A stretch of 64,000 nucleotides of DNA. Source: Strigamia acuminata (Eukaryota; Arthropoda; Chilopoda; Geophilomorpha; Linotaeniidae). The notes below the pieces were generated by a model, which was not told the origin of the DNA, ran no database searches, and was given only the letters and a program-made list of their open reading frames with translations. Of the stretch, positions 1 through 10,857 are shown in pieces (positions within the stretch are counted from its first letter, which is position 1; the number at the start of each line of letters is the position of its first letter). A program made the position numbers and the translations under genes. The stretch covers positions 5,853,605-5,917,604 of the forward strand of contig OX442321.1 in assembly GCA_949358305.1 (NCBI GenBank). The letters run 5' to 3'.

Positions 1-760
1 GGAATATTTTGGATTTTTTGGATACCATATTTTTGAATATTTGCGTTTTTGATTTGGCTTTTTTTTTTAATTTTTAATTTTTTAATTTTGGGATTTTGAT
101 TGATTCGTTGGTATTTGGGATTTTTGATTTTCTGGATATTTTAATTTCGATTTTGTTGTTTTTTGATTTTCTGGATTTTTTTTAATTTGTGATTTTGTTG
201 TTGTTTGATTTTCTGGATTTTGTAATTTTTGATTTTCTGGAATTTTTAATTTCTGATTTTTTTTGATTTTCTGGATAATTAAATTTTTGGATTTTTTGAT
301 TTTCTGGATTTTGTCATTTTTTTGATTTTCTGGATTTTGTCATTTTTTTGATTTTCTGGATTTTGTCATTTTTTTGATTTTCTGGATATTTTAATTCCTG
401 ATTTTGTTGTTGTTTGATTTTCTGGATTTTTTAATTTCTGATTTTTAGATTTTCTGGATTTTGTGATTTTTTTTATTTTTTGGGTTTTGTAATTTTTGAT
501 TTTCTGGATTTTTTAATTTGTGATTTTTAGATTTTCTGGATTTTGTAATTTTTTTTATTTTCTGGGTTTTGTAATTTTTGATTTTCTGGATATTTTAATT
601 TCTGATTTTGTTGTTGTTTGATTTTCTGGATTTTTTAATTTCTGATTTTTTTTATTTTCTGGATAATTAAATTTTTTGATTTTCTGGATTTTGTCATTTT
701 TTGATTTTCTGGATTTTGATTTTTAAATTTTTGATTATTTTTTTTTACTTTTCTTTTTTC
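1..760. repeat. AT-rich degenerate tandem array
   Basis: A degenerate array built on a GATTTTCTGGATTTT core alternating with TAATTTTTGATTT or TCATTTTTTT spacers. Units are roughly 20-50 bp and poorly homogenised. No ORF or splice pattern suggests a gene. The array probably continues to the left of the window. Confidence 0.85.
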
Positions 761-1080
761 GAGTTTTGTTTGCGAAATGAGCAACACACGCTGATTAGTT
801 TCATTTGGGAGAGGAGAAACTCAAATTGAATCAGCAGACCCCCACCAGCACATACACGGTTTGTAATTTGTTTACAAAATTCCAAGCCTCTTAATTGAAC
901 TCTTTAGTTGATAAGCAAATGAGCAACTCTTGGCATCACATTTTTATTCATTTCCTCTCGTTGTTTTTATTTTAAAAAAATCCCAAATGATAAATTGCAA
1001 AATCTTCGTTAATTTCTCCAGTCTACAATTCCCAAATACTTGATAAAATTAAATCCCCTTATTTATTTTTTTTATTCCAG

Positions 1081-1167
1081 AATCGAATTACATTTGTTTT
1101 CTCCAATTTCCCCCAAATCGAATCGCATCAAATCAAACAATTTACGCACAAAGCGAAAACTCCAAAG
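1081..1167 (+). other. Candidate orphan exon (87 bp)
   Basis: The segment has a strong acceptor (pyrimidine tract ending TTTATTCCAG) and a strong donor (AAAG followed by gtaagaatg). It is 87 bp, a multiple of three, and all three forward frames are open. I could not link it to any gene in the window, so it could be a 5'UTR or internal exon of a gene lying mostly to the left, or a chance match. The rest of 761-1727 is AT-rich and I see nothing else in it. Confidence 0.25.
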
Positions 1168-1727
1168 GTAAGAATGAGAATTATTGAAAATTTGCCAATT
1201 TTTTTTTTTCCAAAATATTTTTTTTCTTTCGTGAAAATTTCTATATAAACAAGAAAAAATAATCTAAAAAATAAAAAAAATTTATTATTATTTTGGTTTA
1301 TCGTGTGATTACAATACCCCTGGTTCCATCACCATTTGCCGTTTAACGGGTTTTACGTTTTGCGAAATTGACCGACAAGCTCCATTATCAAATTAAGTCT
1401 CGGTCCAATTAGATGTCATCAATTAATAATGGCTTCCATTAAGAACCAGTGGCACCATTGGTCAAAAAGTAATTTCCCTTTTCTTACACTTTGAGCTAAC
1501 TTGTAAGAAAAACAAATCAATTCAAAATTCAATTCAAAATTCAATTCAATTTAATTTTAAAAAATGACAGTTTGGTTTGTACAGCTAAAACCTCAGATTA
1601 AACATTTTTTTCTCTCTTAATATCCAAATTACATTATTTGATGATGAGTAAAAATGTTTATTTTTTTTAAAAAAAAAACCGTGCAGATGATGGAATAGAC
1701 AAATAAACAAAAAAAAATGGCGACATT

Positions 1728-3093
1728 TCACGTGCTCACAACTTCGGATGAACTGTCAAAATCCTCTAATTTGGTATCCCCTAATGTTTCAACGTCCACT
1801 TCCGGATCCGGGGCGTTCAGCATATTGAGCGTCACATCTGTAACGAATTAAACGTTAAAAGATACGAAAGAATGAATTTTGACTGAAAAAAATTCAATTT
1901 TGACACACAAAAATTGAATTTTGACACACAAAAATTGAATTTTGACACACAAAAATTGAATTTTGACCCAAAAAAATTGAATTTTGACCCAAAAAAATTG
2001 AATTTTGACCCAAAAAAATTGAATTTTGACCCAAAGAAAATTGAATTTTGACCTAACAAAATTGAATTTTGACCTAAAAAAAATTGAATATTGACGCAAA
2101 AAATTGAATTAGTTTAATTTTTGATTAAAAAAAATTGAATTTTGACAAAAAAAATTAATTTTGATGTAAAAAATTTTAATTTTGACTCAAAAAAATTAAA
2201 TCAATTTGATTTTGACGCAAAAAAATTGAATTTTGACTCAAAATAATTAAATTCGTTGAATTTTGACCCAAAATAATTAAATCAATTTGATTTTGACGCA
2301 AAAAAATTGAATTTCGACGCAAAAAATTGAATTTTGGCTCAAAATAATTAAATTCATTGAATTTTGACCCAAAATAATTAAATTCATTGAATTTTGACCC
2401 AAAATAATTAAATCAATTTGATTTCGACGCAAAAAATTGAATTTTGACTCAAAATAATTAAATTCATTGAATTTTGACCCAAAATAATTAAATTCATTGA
2501 ACTTTGACTCAAAAAAAATTAAATTTAACCTCCAGATTTCTTGAATCCTGCTTGAGAAATCAAGGAAGATGATTGCGCGGACTCCACACTCGATTGCATA
2601 TACGACGACGACTGCATCGCGTTTTGCTTCTTCGTCTGTGCCCCTGCATCTTCGTACGCCTTTCGTTTCAGTGTCGTCTTAATTTGCGAGCTAAAACACC
2701 GAAAACAATTCCAAAAATTAATTGTTTATTTAATACTTTTCAATTTTGCCACTTACATGGTGCGGTTTTTGATGTGTTCGCTTATTTTATTTAAATCGTC
2801 TCCGAATTTCCGTACGGCTGAACGAAGCATTTCGATTTCCTGTTCAGTCCACTTGCTACTAAAATCAACATCAAAATCCGCTCCACACACAACAAAAATG
2901 AATGCAGATCAACATCACCTGGATGGAGATTGTTCCGTAACTGGATGGAGTTGCATCGTTAGCTCGCCAAGTTTGGAAAACGCATTGCCCGCTGCCGTAA
3001 ATATTTCGCCCACCTAATTTAAAAAATAAAAATCAACGTCCAAATTCAATGTTTTTTATTTTTATTCCACCGTACCTTGCTGGCTGAATTCAT
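1728..3093 (-). CDS. BAP18: Chromatin complexes subunit BAP18
   Basis: Five coding exons on the minus strand: 3093-3076, 3013-2919, 2858-2757, 2690-2530 and 1837-1728. They give 161 residues ending in TGA, with every intron GT-AG and in phase. The N-terminus (MNSASK then VGEIFTAAGNAFSKLGELTM) and the following SANT-like helix stretch (KWTEQEIEMLRSAVRKFGDD, about residues 40-72) are diagnostic of BAP18/C17orf49. The C-terminus keeps the family's DVTLNMLN motif. In vertebrates BAP18 is a nuclear reader found in NURF and MLL1 complexes. The first coding exon is only 18 nt. Intron 4 holds a minisatellite. The gene is divergent from NUFIP1, with 283 bp between the start codons. Confidence 0.95.
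1862..2519. repeat. Minisatellite in BAP18 intron 4
   Basis: About 20-bp units of the form AAAAATTGAATTTTGACCC, with CACA, CTCA and CGCA variants, fill almost all of the last BAP18 intron. Later units alternate with AATAATTAAATTCATTG. Open frames across it are only the repeat translated. Confidence 0.93.
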
Positions 3094-3376
3094 TTCGCGC
3101 GGTTTATGTTGAACACAACACAATACTGGTTGCCATATTCTTTTCTACACTACGCCCCATCTCGCGGCCTATTTGACAAACACGAACCAATAACGCTGCG
3201 CACGATTCAAAAAGGATTCGATACGCCATTTCGTAAGAAATATCGATACAGTGTACAGCCAGTAAAGAATAGAAAATATCGATTATTATCGTTAAAATAT
3301 CGACTCGATATTTAAAAATCGATAAATATTAAATTTCTATAGCAGCAGACGGGTTCTTTTCACGATTAAATTTCCA
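3094..3376. promoter_or_regulatory. Divergent BAP18/NUFIP1 promoter with DRE-like CGATA cluster
   Basis: 283 bp separate the two start codons. The half next to NUFIP1 carries a perfect TATCGATA at 3241-3248 and further CGATA or TATCG copies near 3219, 3277, 3287, 3298, 3306 and 3320. In Drosophila, TATCGATA is the DREF element and clustered CGATA is the BEAF-32 site; both favour divergent housekeeping promoters. The motifs are visible in the sequence; their function here is inferred. Confidence 0.55.
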
Positions 3377-4961
3377 ATGGATGAAAAATCGGGTAAAAAT
3401 TCGACTTTACCATCGCCGTTCCAAGACAAACTGCCAATATCTTCGTTGTACGGCAGTCCATTTACATCTCACGTCATCGGGAATAATTTAATCGTTTCAA
3501 ATGCCCGTATTATTCGTCAGCCACGCTCTCATTTGCCTTTTCGTGCGAGTGCAGATTTCAAATTAAATCCCAACAACATCGACGCCGAGCAACCGCCTAA
3601 AAACGTAATGATTTGTGTAAATAAGACTTTAAAATATATTTCTAACATTTATTTACATTCTAGGAATACAAAAAGAGGCCTACATTTCATAACAAGTTCA
3701 ATACAGGCGGCAAAAAAGAGTTTTTCTGCGACACGTGCGATCGCACATTTAGAAATAATGAAGAACTAACGGAGCATTTAAGTCAACATGTCAAGTGTTG
3801 GTTGGGCGATTGTACATTCAAGGGCCATATAAAAATCGTAGAACGTCATATTAAAATGGTGGAAATGTTGTTGAATTTATTTGAAGTGAAATTAATTAAT
3901 TTTTAATTTTTATTTTTTGAATTTAGCAACACGAATCTGGTTTAATCAAACGAATCGGAGCTTTAGATACTCCCGAAGACATCCAGAAATGGAGAGAAGA
4001 ACGGAAAAAGTAGAATTAAATCGTATATAATCACATGTGAATGGTTTAATGAATATTCTCCGTTTATTTACGCTAGGAACTTCCCAACGAAGCAAAGAAA
4101 GGAAGAAAAATCGATTTCGGTGCAAAATGTTGATGTGAAAATGTAATTTTATTCATTTTATGCTATTTCAATTTAAGTTACGTTTATATAAATATTTAAT
4201 TAGTCGTCAACACTCATTTAATCGAGGGAAAAAGCGCGGATCATTTAATCAAATGACTTCTTGGCCTCCTGAACAGATGCCCAACGATTGGCCGTTCCCC
4301 AGAAGTCGAGGACGGGGACAAACCAGAGGAAAACAAAGAGGAAACCGTCATAAATCGCCCCGCAAAGGTTTTACTTCAAAAATGACATCTCTAACGAGTG
4401 AAGAGGAGTTGAACGCTGCAAGTAATAACGAAAAAACGGCCGTCAATCATTCCCTCCAATATTTCATGGATAATGGTAAAACATTAAATTAATTTAAAAA
4501 TTTTTAAAAATTATTTTTGATTGGATTTTCAGGTGAAGACGATGACGAAGGCCCCGATGAGATCCCGATCGAGAAAACTGAACCATCGACTGTTGAAATG
4601 CCAAAGTCGCCTCAGTTGGGTGCTCTGGCGTCTCTTATTGCCGATTACGCGTCGGAGGATGACGAAGAACCACCAAAAACAGTGGCAATCGAGGATAGGT
4701 CAGTAGTGGAGGCAAAACCGACATTTAAAAGGAGAAAACACAATGCAAAACGACAAACAGAATTCAGACCACAATTCCACACGAGATTACGCCAAACGTC
4801 GCTCTTAGAAAAAGTAGGAAACACAATTAAAGATGAAAACATTCAAATTTATTCAAATTTTTATTTTTTTTTTATAGTTATTGGCTAAGGACATCGACAG
4901 GGAGCGGAGTATCATTTTCCAATGCGTACAACACATCGTGAAAAACAATTTTTTTGAATAA
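3377..4961 (+). CDS. NUFIP1: NUFIP1 (FMRP-interacting nuclear protein, snoRNP assembly)
   Basis: Seven exons: 3377-3604, 3664-3858, 3927-4009, 4077-4142, 4204-4475, 4533-4813 and 4878-4961, encoding 402 residues. Residues 98-118 form a C2H2 zinc finger (CDTC ... HLSQH), followed by a further Cys/His cluster (C121, C126, H131, H138). The family signature LDTPEDIQKWREERKKNFPT follows at about 154-173. The C-terminus (LLAKDIDRERSIIFQCVQ...) matches the conserved NUFIP tail. In other animals NUFIP1 binds SNU13/15.5K and scaffolds box C/D snoRNP assembly in the nucleus; it has also been linked to ribophagy. The stop codon lies inside an AATAAA hexamer, and MED11 converges on it. Confidence 0.95.
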
Positions 4962-4962
4962 A
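4957..4962 (+). terminator. Poly(A) signal overlapping NUFIP1 stop
   Basis: AATAAA spans the TAA stop (4959-4961), so the NUFIP1 mRNA may have a 3'UTR of only about 10-30 nt and could overlap the MED11 3' end. Confidence 0.6.
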
Positions 4963-4972
4963 CACAATTAAA

Positions 4973-5427
4973 TCACGATGAATTCGACATATTATTCTGT
5001 CTGGCGTTTGCTTGGCGTATCAGAGCTTGGGTGTGCTGGTTTTTAAGACGTTCTAACTCGTTTACACGACTTCGCGCGTGTTCCAATCGGTGCCAGGCCA
5101 TTTGCAGGACCTTTTGTGCCGCGTAGCTCGACCCCTCGTGCGGTTGACCTGTAAAAATAATTTTATTTTTCATTTGGAAATTGGTTTTGATTGAATTTCG
5201 TCTTGTATACCTGTTGACACTTGAGTGAGGTAATTGATTTGTTTGGATAAACCCGTTTCCACGCTCGCTAGGGTTTTCAAAAAGTTGTTCGTGTGGCCTT
5301 CGACGCTTTTCCCAGGAGGTTTATCTTTACTTAATTCTTGTACGGCTTGACCGGCGCTTTGAAGGATATTCATAATATCCTTTTCGATAGCTTCAAGTTG
5401 CTGCAGTCGTTCGATGGGAGCCGCCAT
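4973..5427 (-). CDS. MED11: Mediator complex subunit 11
   Basis: Two exons on the minus strand, 5427-5211 and 5148-4973, encode 130 residues (human MED11 has 117). The first exon gives a helical head (IERLQQLEAIEKDIMNILQS), a second helix and the conserved QINYLTQVSTG. The second exon opens with GQPHEGSSYAAQKV, the family hallmark, followed by a long helix. MED11 pairs with MED22 in the Mediator head and helps recruit TFIIH. The start is the first ATG, within AAAATGGCGGC. The extra C-terminal stretch (NQHTQALIRQ...) is longer than usual. Confidence 0.95.
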
Positions 5428-5716
5428 TTTGTCAAACAAAACGTGATGGAGAGAGAAGTATAGGCTGCAGCCAATGGCAGAAATCCGCCATCTTGACCGC
5501 TTGGATCGCTGTTTTGGCTATTATTTTTTGATTTTATAAAAATAAATACCATAAATTTTTAATTTTTACTTAATTTTCCATTTTTTCATTAATTTTTTTC
5601 CTATGGTATCCAATCCAAGAAAAAAAAAATATAATTTGCGATCCATTTCCTACCGTCATGTCGGCCATGTAACCTCCGTCCACCCACATAAGCACAACAA
5701 ATGTTATAAATGAGGA

Positions 5717-8700
5717 ATGGCAAATGATGCGGCACCATTTTTAGTCAAAGCTCTGTATGCATTTAAAGGGACCAATAACGATGAGGTAAAATGGATTTGA
5801 TTGTGTAAAATACTCGATCTGATTTTTTAATTTTTTATTTTCAGTTGAATTTTCGAAAAGGCGATTTAGTGACTGTAACTCAGGTGGTCGAAGGCGGTTG
5901 GTGGGAAGGAACTTTGGACGATGTAACGGGCTGGTTTCCGAGCAATTATGTCAAGGAGTACAAAGGGGATTCGATCGGGAGGAAAAGCGGCGGGGGAAGC
6001 CCGAGTGGGATTGTGCCACCCTTTCCCGAATACATGAACAACCGACAGGAGAGCATGAGAATTAATAGAAATATGGTGAAGGCGTTTAATGGTGAAATTG
6101 GGGATTTTTATTTTAAATTACTGATTAATTGCAGGTGCTGAAAGATCTGATTGAATCGGAGAAAACTCACGTGAATGATTTACAAACATTGCACAAGAAT
6201 TATCTGATTTCGTTGCAAAAAAGTGACATGTAATGATTGCTTTTATTATTTTATGTATAAATTTAGCATTTGTAATCAGTTTTTTAAAATTTATGCATAC
6301 ATTTAGCATTTTAAATCATTTTAAACGCATTTTATGCATAAATTTAGCATTTTTAATCATTTCAAACGCATTTTATGCATAAATTTAGCATTTTTAATCA
6401 TTTTTAATAGTTTTAAAAATATTTTATGCATAAATGAAACATTTTTCTTCATTTTTCATCATTTTTCATCATTTTTTTTATTGCTTTTAATATTTTAAGT
6501 ATAAATTTAGCATTTTTCATTATTTTTTAATTTTTTAAAATATTTTACGCATAAATTTATCAATTTTTATCACTTTCTTTTAATTCGTTTTTATTATTTT
6601 TTAGTCTGTCGTCAGTTGAGTATCGACAACTCGTTGGAAATTTTGAGGAAATTGTTGACCAACATCAACGATTATTGATTTTATTAGAAGAATGTGTCGA
6701 GTATGAACAATTGATTCTTATTTGATTTTAAAATTTCTAAATTTTTATTTTACCAGATTACCTGGTAAACAACAACGTGTAGGCGGAATTTTTATTCAGT
6801 CAGCGTCTCAATTAAAGAATCTACACCTTGCTTATTGCGGCAATCACCCGAAAGCCGTAACCGTTTTGGAAAAATTTCGGGACGAACTGAGCACCTTCAT
6901 GGAAAACCAAGGCGCTCAAACTCCAGGCGTTATGGTGCTCACAACTGGTTTAAGCAAAGCGTTTCGTCGACTGGAAAAATATTCCGGTCTTCTGCAAGAA
7001 ATCGAACGACATATGGAAGTAAAAACAAAAAAAAATCCCAAACCCTAAAAAACAAACAATTTCAACCATTTCGTCGCAGGAAAGTCACGCAGATCGTGGA
7101 GATACTCAACGAGCCATTCATGTGTACCGCGAAATCGCCGTAAATTAAATACAAAACTTAAAAATTAATTAAAATTAATTAAAATTAATTTTCTATATAG
7201 TCCGCATGCATGGCTATTCGACGACAACGTGAAATGGAACTAGAAGTAATGTCGGGCACGATTCACGGCTGGGAAGGCGAAGTAAACGCTTCTCAAGGAT
7301 TATTTCAACTATTTTCTAACTTTTTTTAATTTTTTAAATTGCAGGAAATCAGTAGTTTGGGCGAAATTATCGCCATGTCGTCGGTAATCACGTGGAGCGA
7401 AACCCGCGAACGAAAAGATCGTTATCTCATCCTTTTCCCCCAAACTCTCATCATTTTATCAGTCAGCGCACGAATGAGTGCATTTTTATACGAGGTCGGA
7501 CTCCAAAAACCGATTTTAAATACAAAAAATAACGATAATAACATTTAATTTGCTTTTAGGGTCGATTACCGGTCACCGGAATCAGCGTGTCGCCTTTAGA
7601 AGACACCGAAACGTGTCACAATGCGTTCGAAATTACGGGTAATTCGATTTTTCAATCATTTTTTTTAATTTTCAATTAATTTTTAATTTTTATCTTTAGG
7701 TGCTTTGGTCGAACGAATCGTCGTTTGTACAATGGCGCTCGAAGAACGCGATAATTGGGTCGAAATGTTACAAAACGCCGGTTCGAACGTAATGAAACAA
7801 CCTCCACCGCCGCCGCCACCAACGCCATCATCGCACGATAGCAACAAATTCCCGAGTACAAAACCAATGTCATCCGCGCGCGTGTGGACCATGTCCTGCT
7901 TACGTCCAGCGGCTCCGCTACGTCCGTGCCTCGCTCTCGGGGTCAAAGACGAACCAAATTCGCGTAGCAATCCGACGCGATCGCTTCGAAAAAAGGGTTA
8001 AAACGGTCAAGAACATAAAATACGAGAAAATATGGATTTTATTCGTTTATTTCGCAGACGATCGATCGCACGACGACGATACGCACGTTTTACGCGTGAT
8101 CGAAGCGTATTGCACGAGTGCGAAAACCAGATACACCGTCAATTCAGGTGAGGAAACGAACGAGAGAGTCGTATTTACGAGAGAAAAATTCTTAGGGTTA
8201 AAAGTGTGCGGGGTAATGCATCATTTTGCCCACTGCAGTTGACATCCGCCATCTTATGCAACTACGGGGCAGTGCGACGGATGATGTATTGCGCATCAGT
8301 GCGCCCAACCACTGCGGCCGAAAAAAGTCCCGAGCCGGATCGTGGTGTTGTGGAAGCTTGGCGCTTTTGGCTCTCAAGAAATCACTTTAATGTTTTGTTC
8401 CAAAGATGGCGAACTTCCTAGTCAGGAAATGTTTGGATGTTATTTAGTGGAGTGAAATTTGTTGGCAAATTCATTTTTATTGTGTTTTTTGCGATGTTTT
8501 TCGTTGTTGTTGTGATTGTTTATGGTATTGTATATAGTTTTACGTAGAAAATTGATATTTCAATCTCATTATTTCCCTTCTGCTGGACACAATGCACCCT
8601 TATACATCGCACTGCTCCGCTCACTGCATGAAGATGGCTGTCGTTTGCAGCTTGTGTGATTTTAGGCCTAACTTTTTATTTATTTTTTTCCCATCTTTTT

Positions 8701-9240
8701 GAGCATGCTAAAATGATTTTTTTTTTCGATTTTGCAAATTGCTTATTATTAATCCTGACCCATTAAAATCCATCTTTCGAAATTATTATTTTATTTTTTT
8801 TTTACAATTTTTTGAAGAAAAAATAAATAAATACAATAAAACATATCAATTTTGAGAAGAATTTGTTGTTGGACAGCTTTGTTAGATTTTCCTCAAGTTC
8901 TAATCGCCGAGGAAGAGAAGATTATAATAGAAGAGACTTCCGGATGCGAATCTGTCATGGAAGAAAAGTGAGTAAAATCCGATTTTAACTCGAAATACAT
9001 TTTTTTACATTTTCTTACGTTTAGGAGCTTAGTTGACACCGTTTACGCACTCAAGGACCAAGTAAAAGAACTAAAACAGGTAAATTATATTTTATTTACA
9101 TTTTATTACAAATTAATCTACATTTTACGCAGGAAACGTCGAGTTTGGCCAAATGTTTAGCGGAAGAGAAGAAAGCGCGTCAGCATTTGGAGAACGTTTT
9201 CCGCAAACACGGAATAATAACCGCAACAGACGCCGAATGA
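5717..9240 (+). CDS. RtGEF: RtGEF / beta-PIX Rho guanine nucleotide exchange factor
   Basis: Fourteen exons (5717-5785, 5845-6075, 6135-6229, 6605-6700, 6757-7018, 7080-7139, 7201-7281, 7345-7494, 7560-7638, 7700-7996, 8058-8147, 8877-8967, 9025-9079, 9133-9240) encode 587 residues. Order: SH3 (about 9-63, ALYAF ... GGWWEG ... GWFPSNYV), DH (about 100-285), PH (about 293-405), a proline run at about 413, the PIX motif [13 protein letters not shown], a GIT-binding segment ([13 protein letters not shown]) and the trimerising coiled coil ([18 protein letters not shown]). PIX proteins activate Rac/Cdc42 and scaffold PAK and GIT at adhesions and synapses. There is no N-terminal CH domain. The C-terminus (...TDAE) lacks the vertebrate ETNL PDZ ligand. 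Confidence 0.96.
6235..6600. repeat. Minisatellite in RtGEF intron 3
   Basis: Repeated TGCATAAATTTAGCATTTTT followed by AATCATTT, in units of about 40-45 bp that degrade towards the 3' side of the intron. Confidence 0.85.
8200..8665. mobile_element. Possible degenerate inverted-repeat element in RtGEF intron 11
   Basis: The largest RtGEF intron (8148-8876) holds a segment whose ends look inverted. CCATCTTATGCAACTACGGGGCAGTGCG near 8250 resembles the reverse complement of the 8590-8650 stretch around GCACTGCTCCGCTCACTGCATG. The match is imperfect and I see no clear target-site duplication. A short open frame inside (8206-8421) has no recognisable protein. Confidence 0.3.
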
Positions 9241-9302
9241 TTTTCAAATATTATTTTTTTTCTAAGGAAATTTGTAACGACTCGGGAGTAAATCAAAATA
9301 AT

Positions 9303-9308
9303 AATAAA
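9303..9308 (+). terminator. RtGEF poly(A) signal
   Basis: AATAAA lies 63 nt after the RtGEF stop. The pseudogene that follows runs on the opposite strand. Confidence 0.6.
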
Positions 9309-9339
9309 AAATTTCGATTTATTCAATGTTGGTTGCAAT

Positions 9340-10857
9340 TTTCTGCTTTACGACGCGACAGCAGCCGCCGACGTATCTAACGCCCAGTTTTACCCACAGA
9401 GGGACGGAAGTAGTTATCTAATAACTTTCCATCTGAAAAATATCATTTTCGTTTTATTAATTTTAGTTTTTAAAAATATTTGTTTTAGTTTTACCCTTCG
9501 CCCGGGATCCAACTTTTGCCGCTGTTGGGGTAGGCAATGAATGTGGATGTCTCCGGTAATATCTTGAGCACTCGTTAATAAGTCGGTGATGAATTCAGAA
9601 GGTTCGCAATTCATTCCAACTGCTATCAGTTGGTTTGGAGGTGCTTTGGAGAGGCAGTTTTTCACAGCCGAGGCGAAGGTGTCGCCGGAACAGGTACTGG
9701 AACTGTCCTGAATCAAGTAGAGGGTATTTTATTAATGTTTGTTTTAGTTTTTATACAAAATTTGGGTTGATAGGCATTCTGCGGGAATGGGATTCCACCA
9801 GGGAAGGGTGTTGGGATGCATAATTTGCATTGTTTTTGATAAAAATTGAATTTTTTAGGTAAAAGTTGAATAATTTTAGGTAACTATTGAATTTTTATGG
9901 TAAAGATTGGATTTTTCAGGTAAAAACTTCATTTTTCCACCTAAAAGTTCTATTTTTCCACCTCAAATCCAATTTTTCCATTTAAAACCTCAATTTTTAG
10001 CGCTCTCACACAAATCTGCCCAACCCCAAACAAATATTTAATACTTTGCATGAAAAACTAAGCCAAGCTTTCTGGTTTGGAAACTCTCTGAGCAGTTTAA
10101 CCAAAGCCAGACTTTCTTTAGTGGCCGGTATAGATTCAAACGCAATGAAATCGACATCTTCTTGAACCAAACATCTTAACCGAGGACGATGCCAATCCAT
10201 TAATTCCTAAACAACAAACCAAAAATCCAAAAAAGTAATAAAAAATAAAATTAATCCAAAAATAATTTCCACAACTTCTATTGATATTGCAGACACATAT
10301 TCGCCAGTGTACTCCGAACCGTCGTGCAAACAAGCCCCATACGGCCCCATCGAGCCAGCAATCTGCGGCATCGTGCGCTCGCTATACACCGGATTATCAT
10401 CAGCATTCTGAGGTGCGTTTTTAAAGTTCCAAAAATCATCCCGCGCTTGTTTCGCATCGACAACACTACTCCTTATAATTTTCTTCGCTTTTTCCACTGA
10501 AACTCCGACCGATTCGCATAAATTTTGTATGCTCGTTTGGTAGCTTTCTAAAAAACTGAAATGATTAATCAATAAATCGATTTTCCTTTCCCCCATCGAA
10601 ACTTTTAATATTTCTACTTATTATGGACTTTTGCGATTGCACCGGAGTCATTTATGAGCCATCTTGCACTCCATAAAGCATAGTCCTGTGGTGAGAAAGA
10701 AAATTCGAGAATTTTATCTGAACAAAATAAATTTTTTTGAAAAAATTTCATTTTGAACATCGATGTGGTAACCGAGTTGGTCTAATTCGGTTCCAAGGCC
10801 TCCATCTAAGATTTTTACGTCGATATTCTCGGTTGCTACATCGACGCCTTCAGCCAT
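9340..10857 (-). pseudogene. Decayed homocysteine S-methyltransferase
   Basis: Six exon remnants on the minus strand: 10857-10759, 10685-10618, 10555-10276, 10206-10045, 9707-9495 and 9432 to about 9340. Family landmarks are clear: LDGGLGTEL, DYALWSARWL, AGSMGPYGACLHDGSEYTGE, the DWHRPR motif, FIAFESIP, KAWLSFSCK, and finally VRYVGGCCR with the zinc-binding Cys pair at 9355-9369. These enzymes make methionine from homocysteine. Three lesions are visible. About nine residues are missing between FLE and SYQTS, where the family has its GAD(I/V)-type strand. A one-base shift near 9545-9565 leaves YPNSGKSWIPGEG in a different frame from VGMNCEP. The last exon hits TAA at 9416-9414, and GGCCR needs further frame changes. 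Neighbouring genes are intact, so decay is likelier than sequencing error. The splice sites survive. Confidence 0.85.
9830..10010. repeat. Short degenerate array in pseudogene intron 4
   Basis: Degenerate units of about 20 bp, TTTAGGTAAAAATTGAATTT and variants, turning into a CCACCTAAAAGTTC form on the other side. Confidence 0.6.

Noticed and set aside
8206-8421. 71-residue frame in RtGEF intron 11
   Set aside because: No domain, lies in a possible degenerate inverted-repeat element, and is skipped by the in-phase splice from 8147 to 8877.
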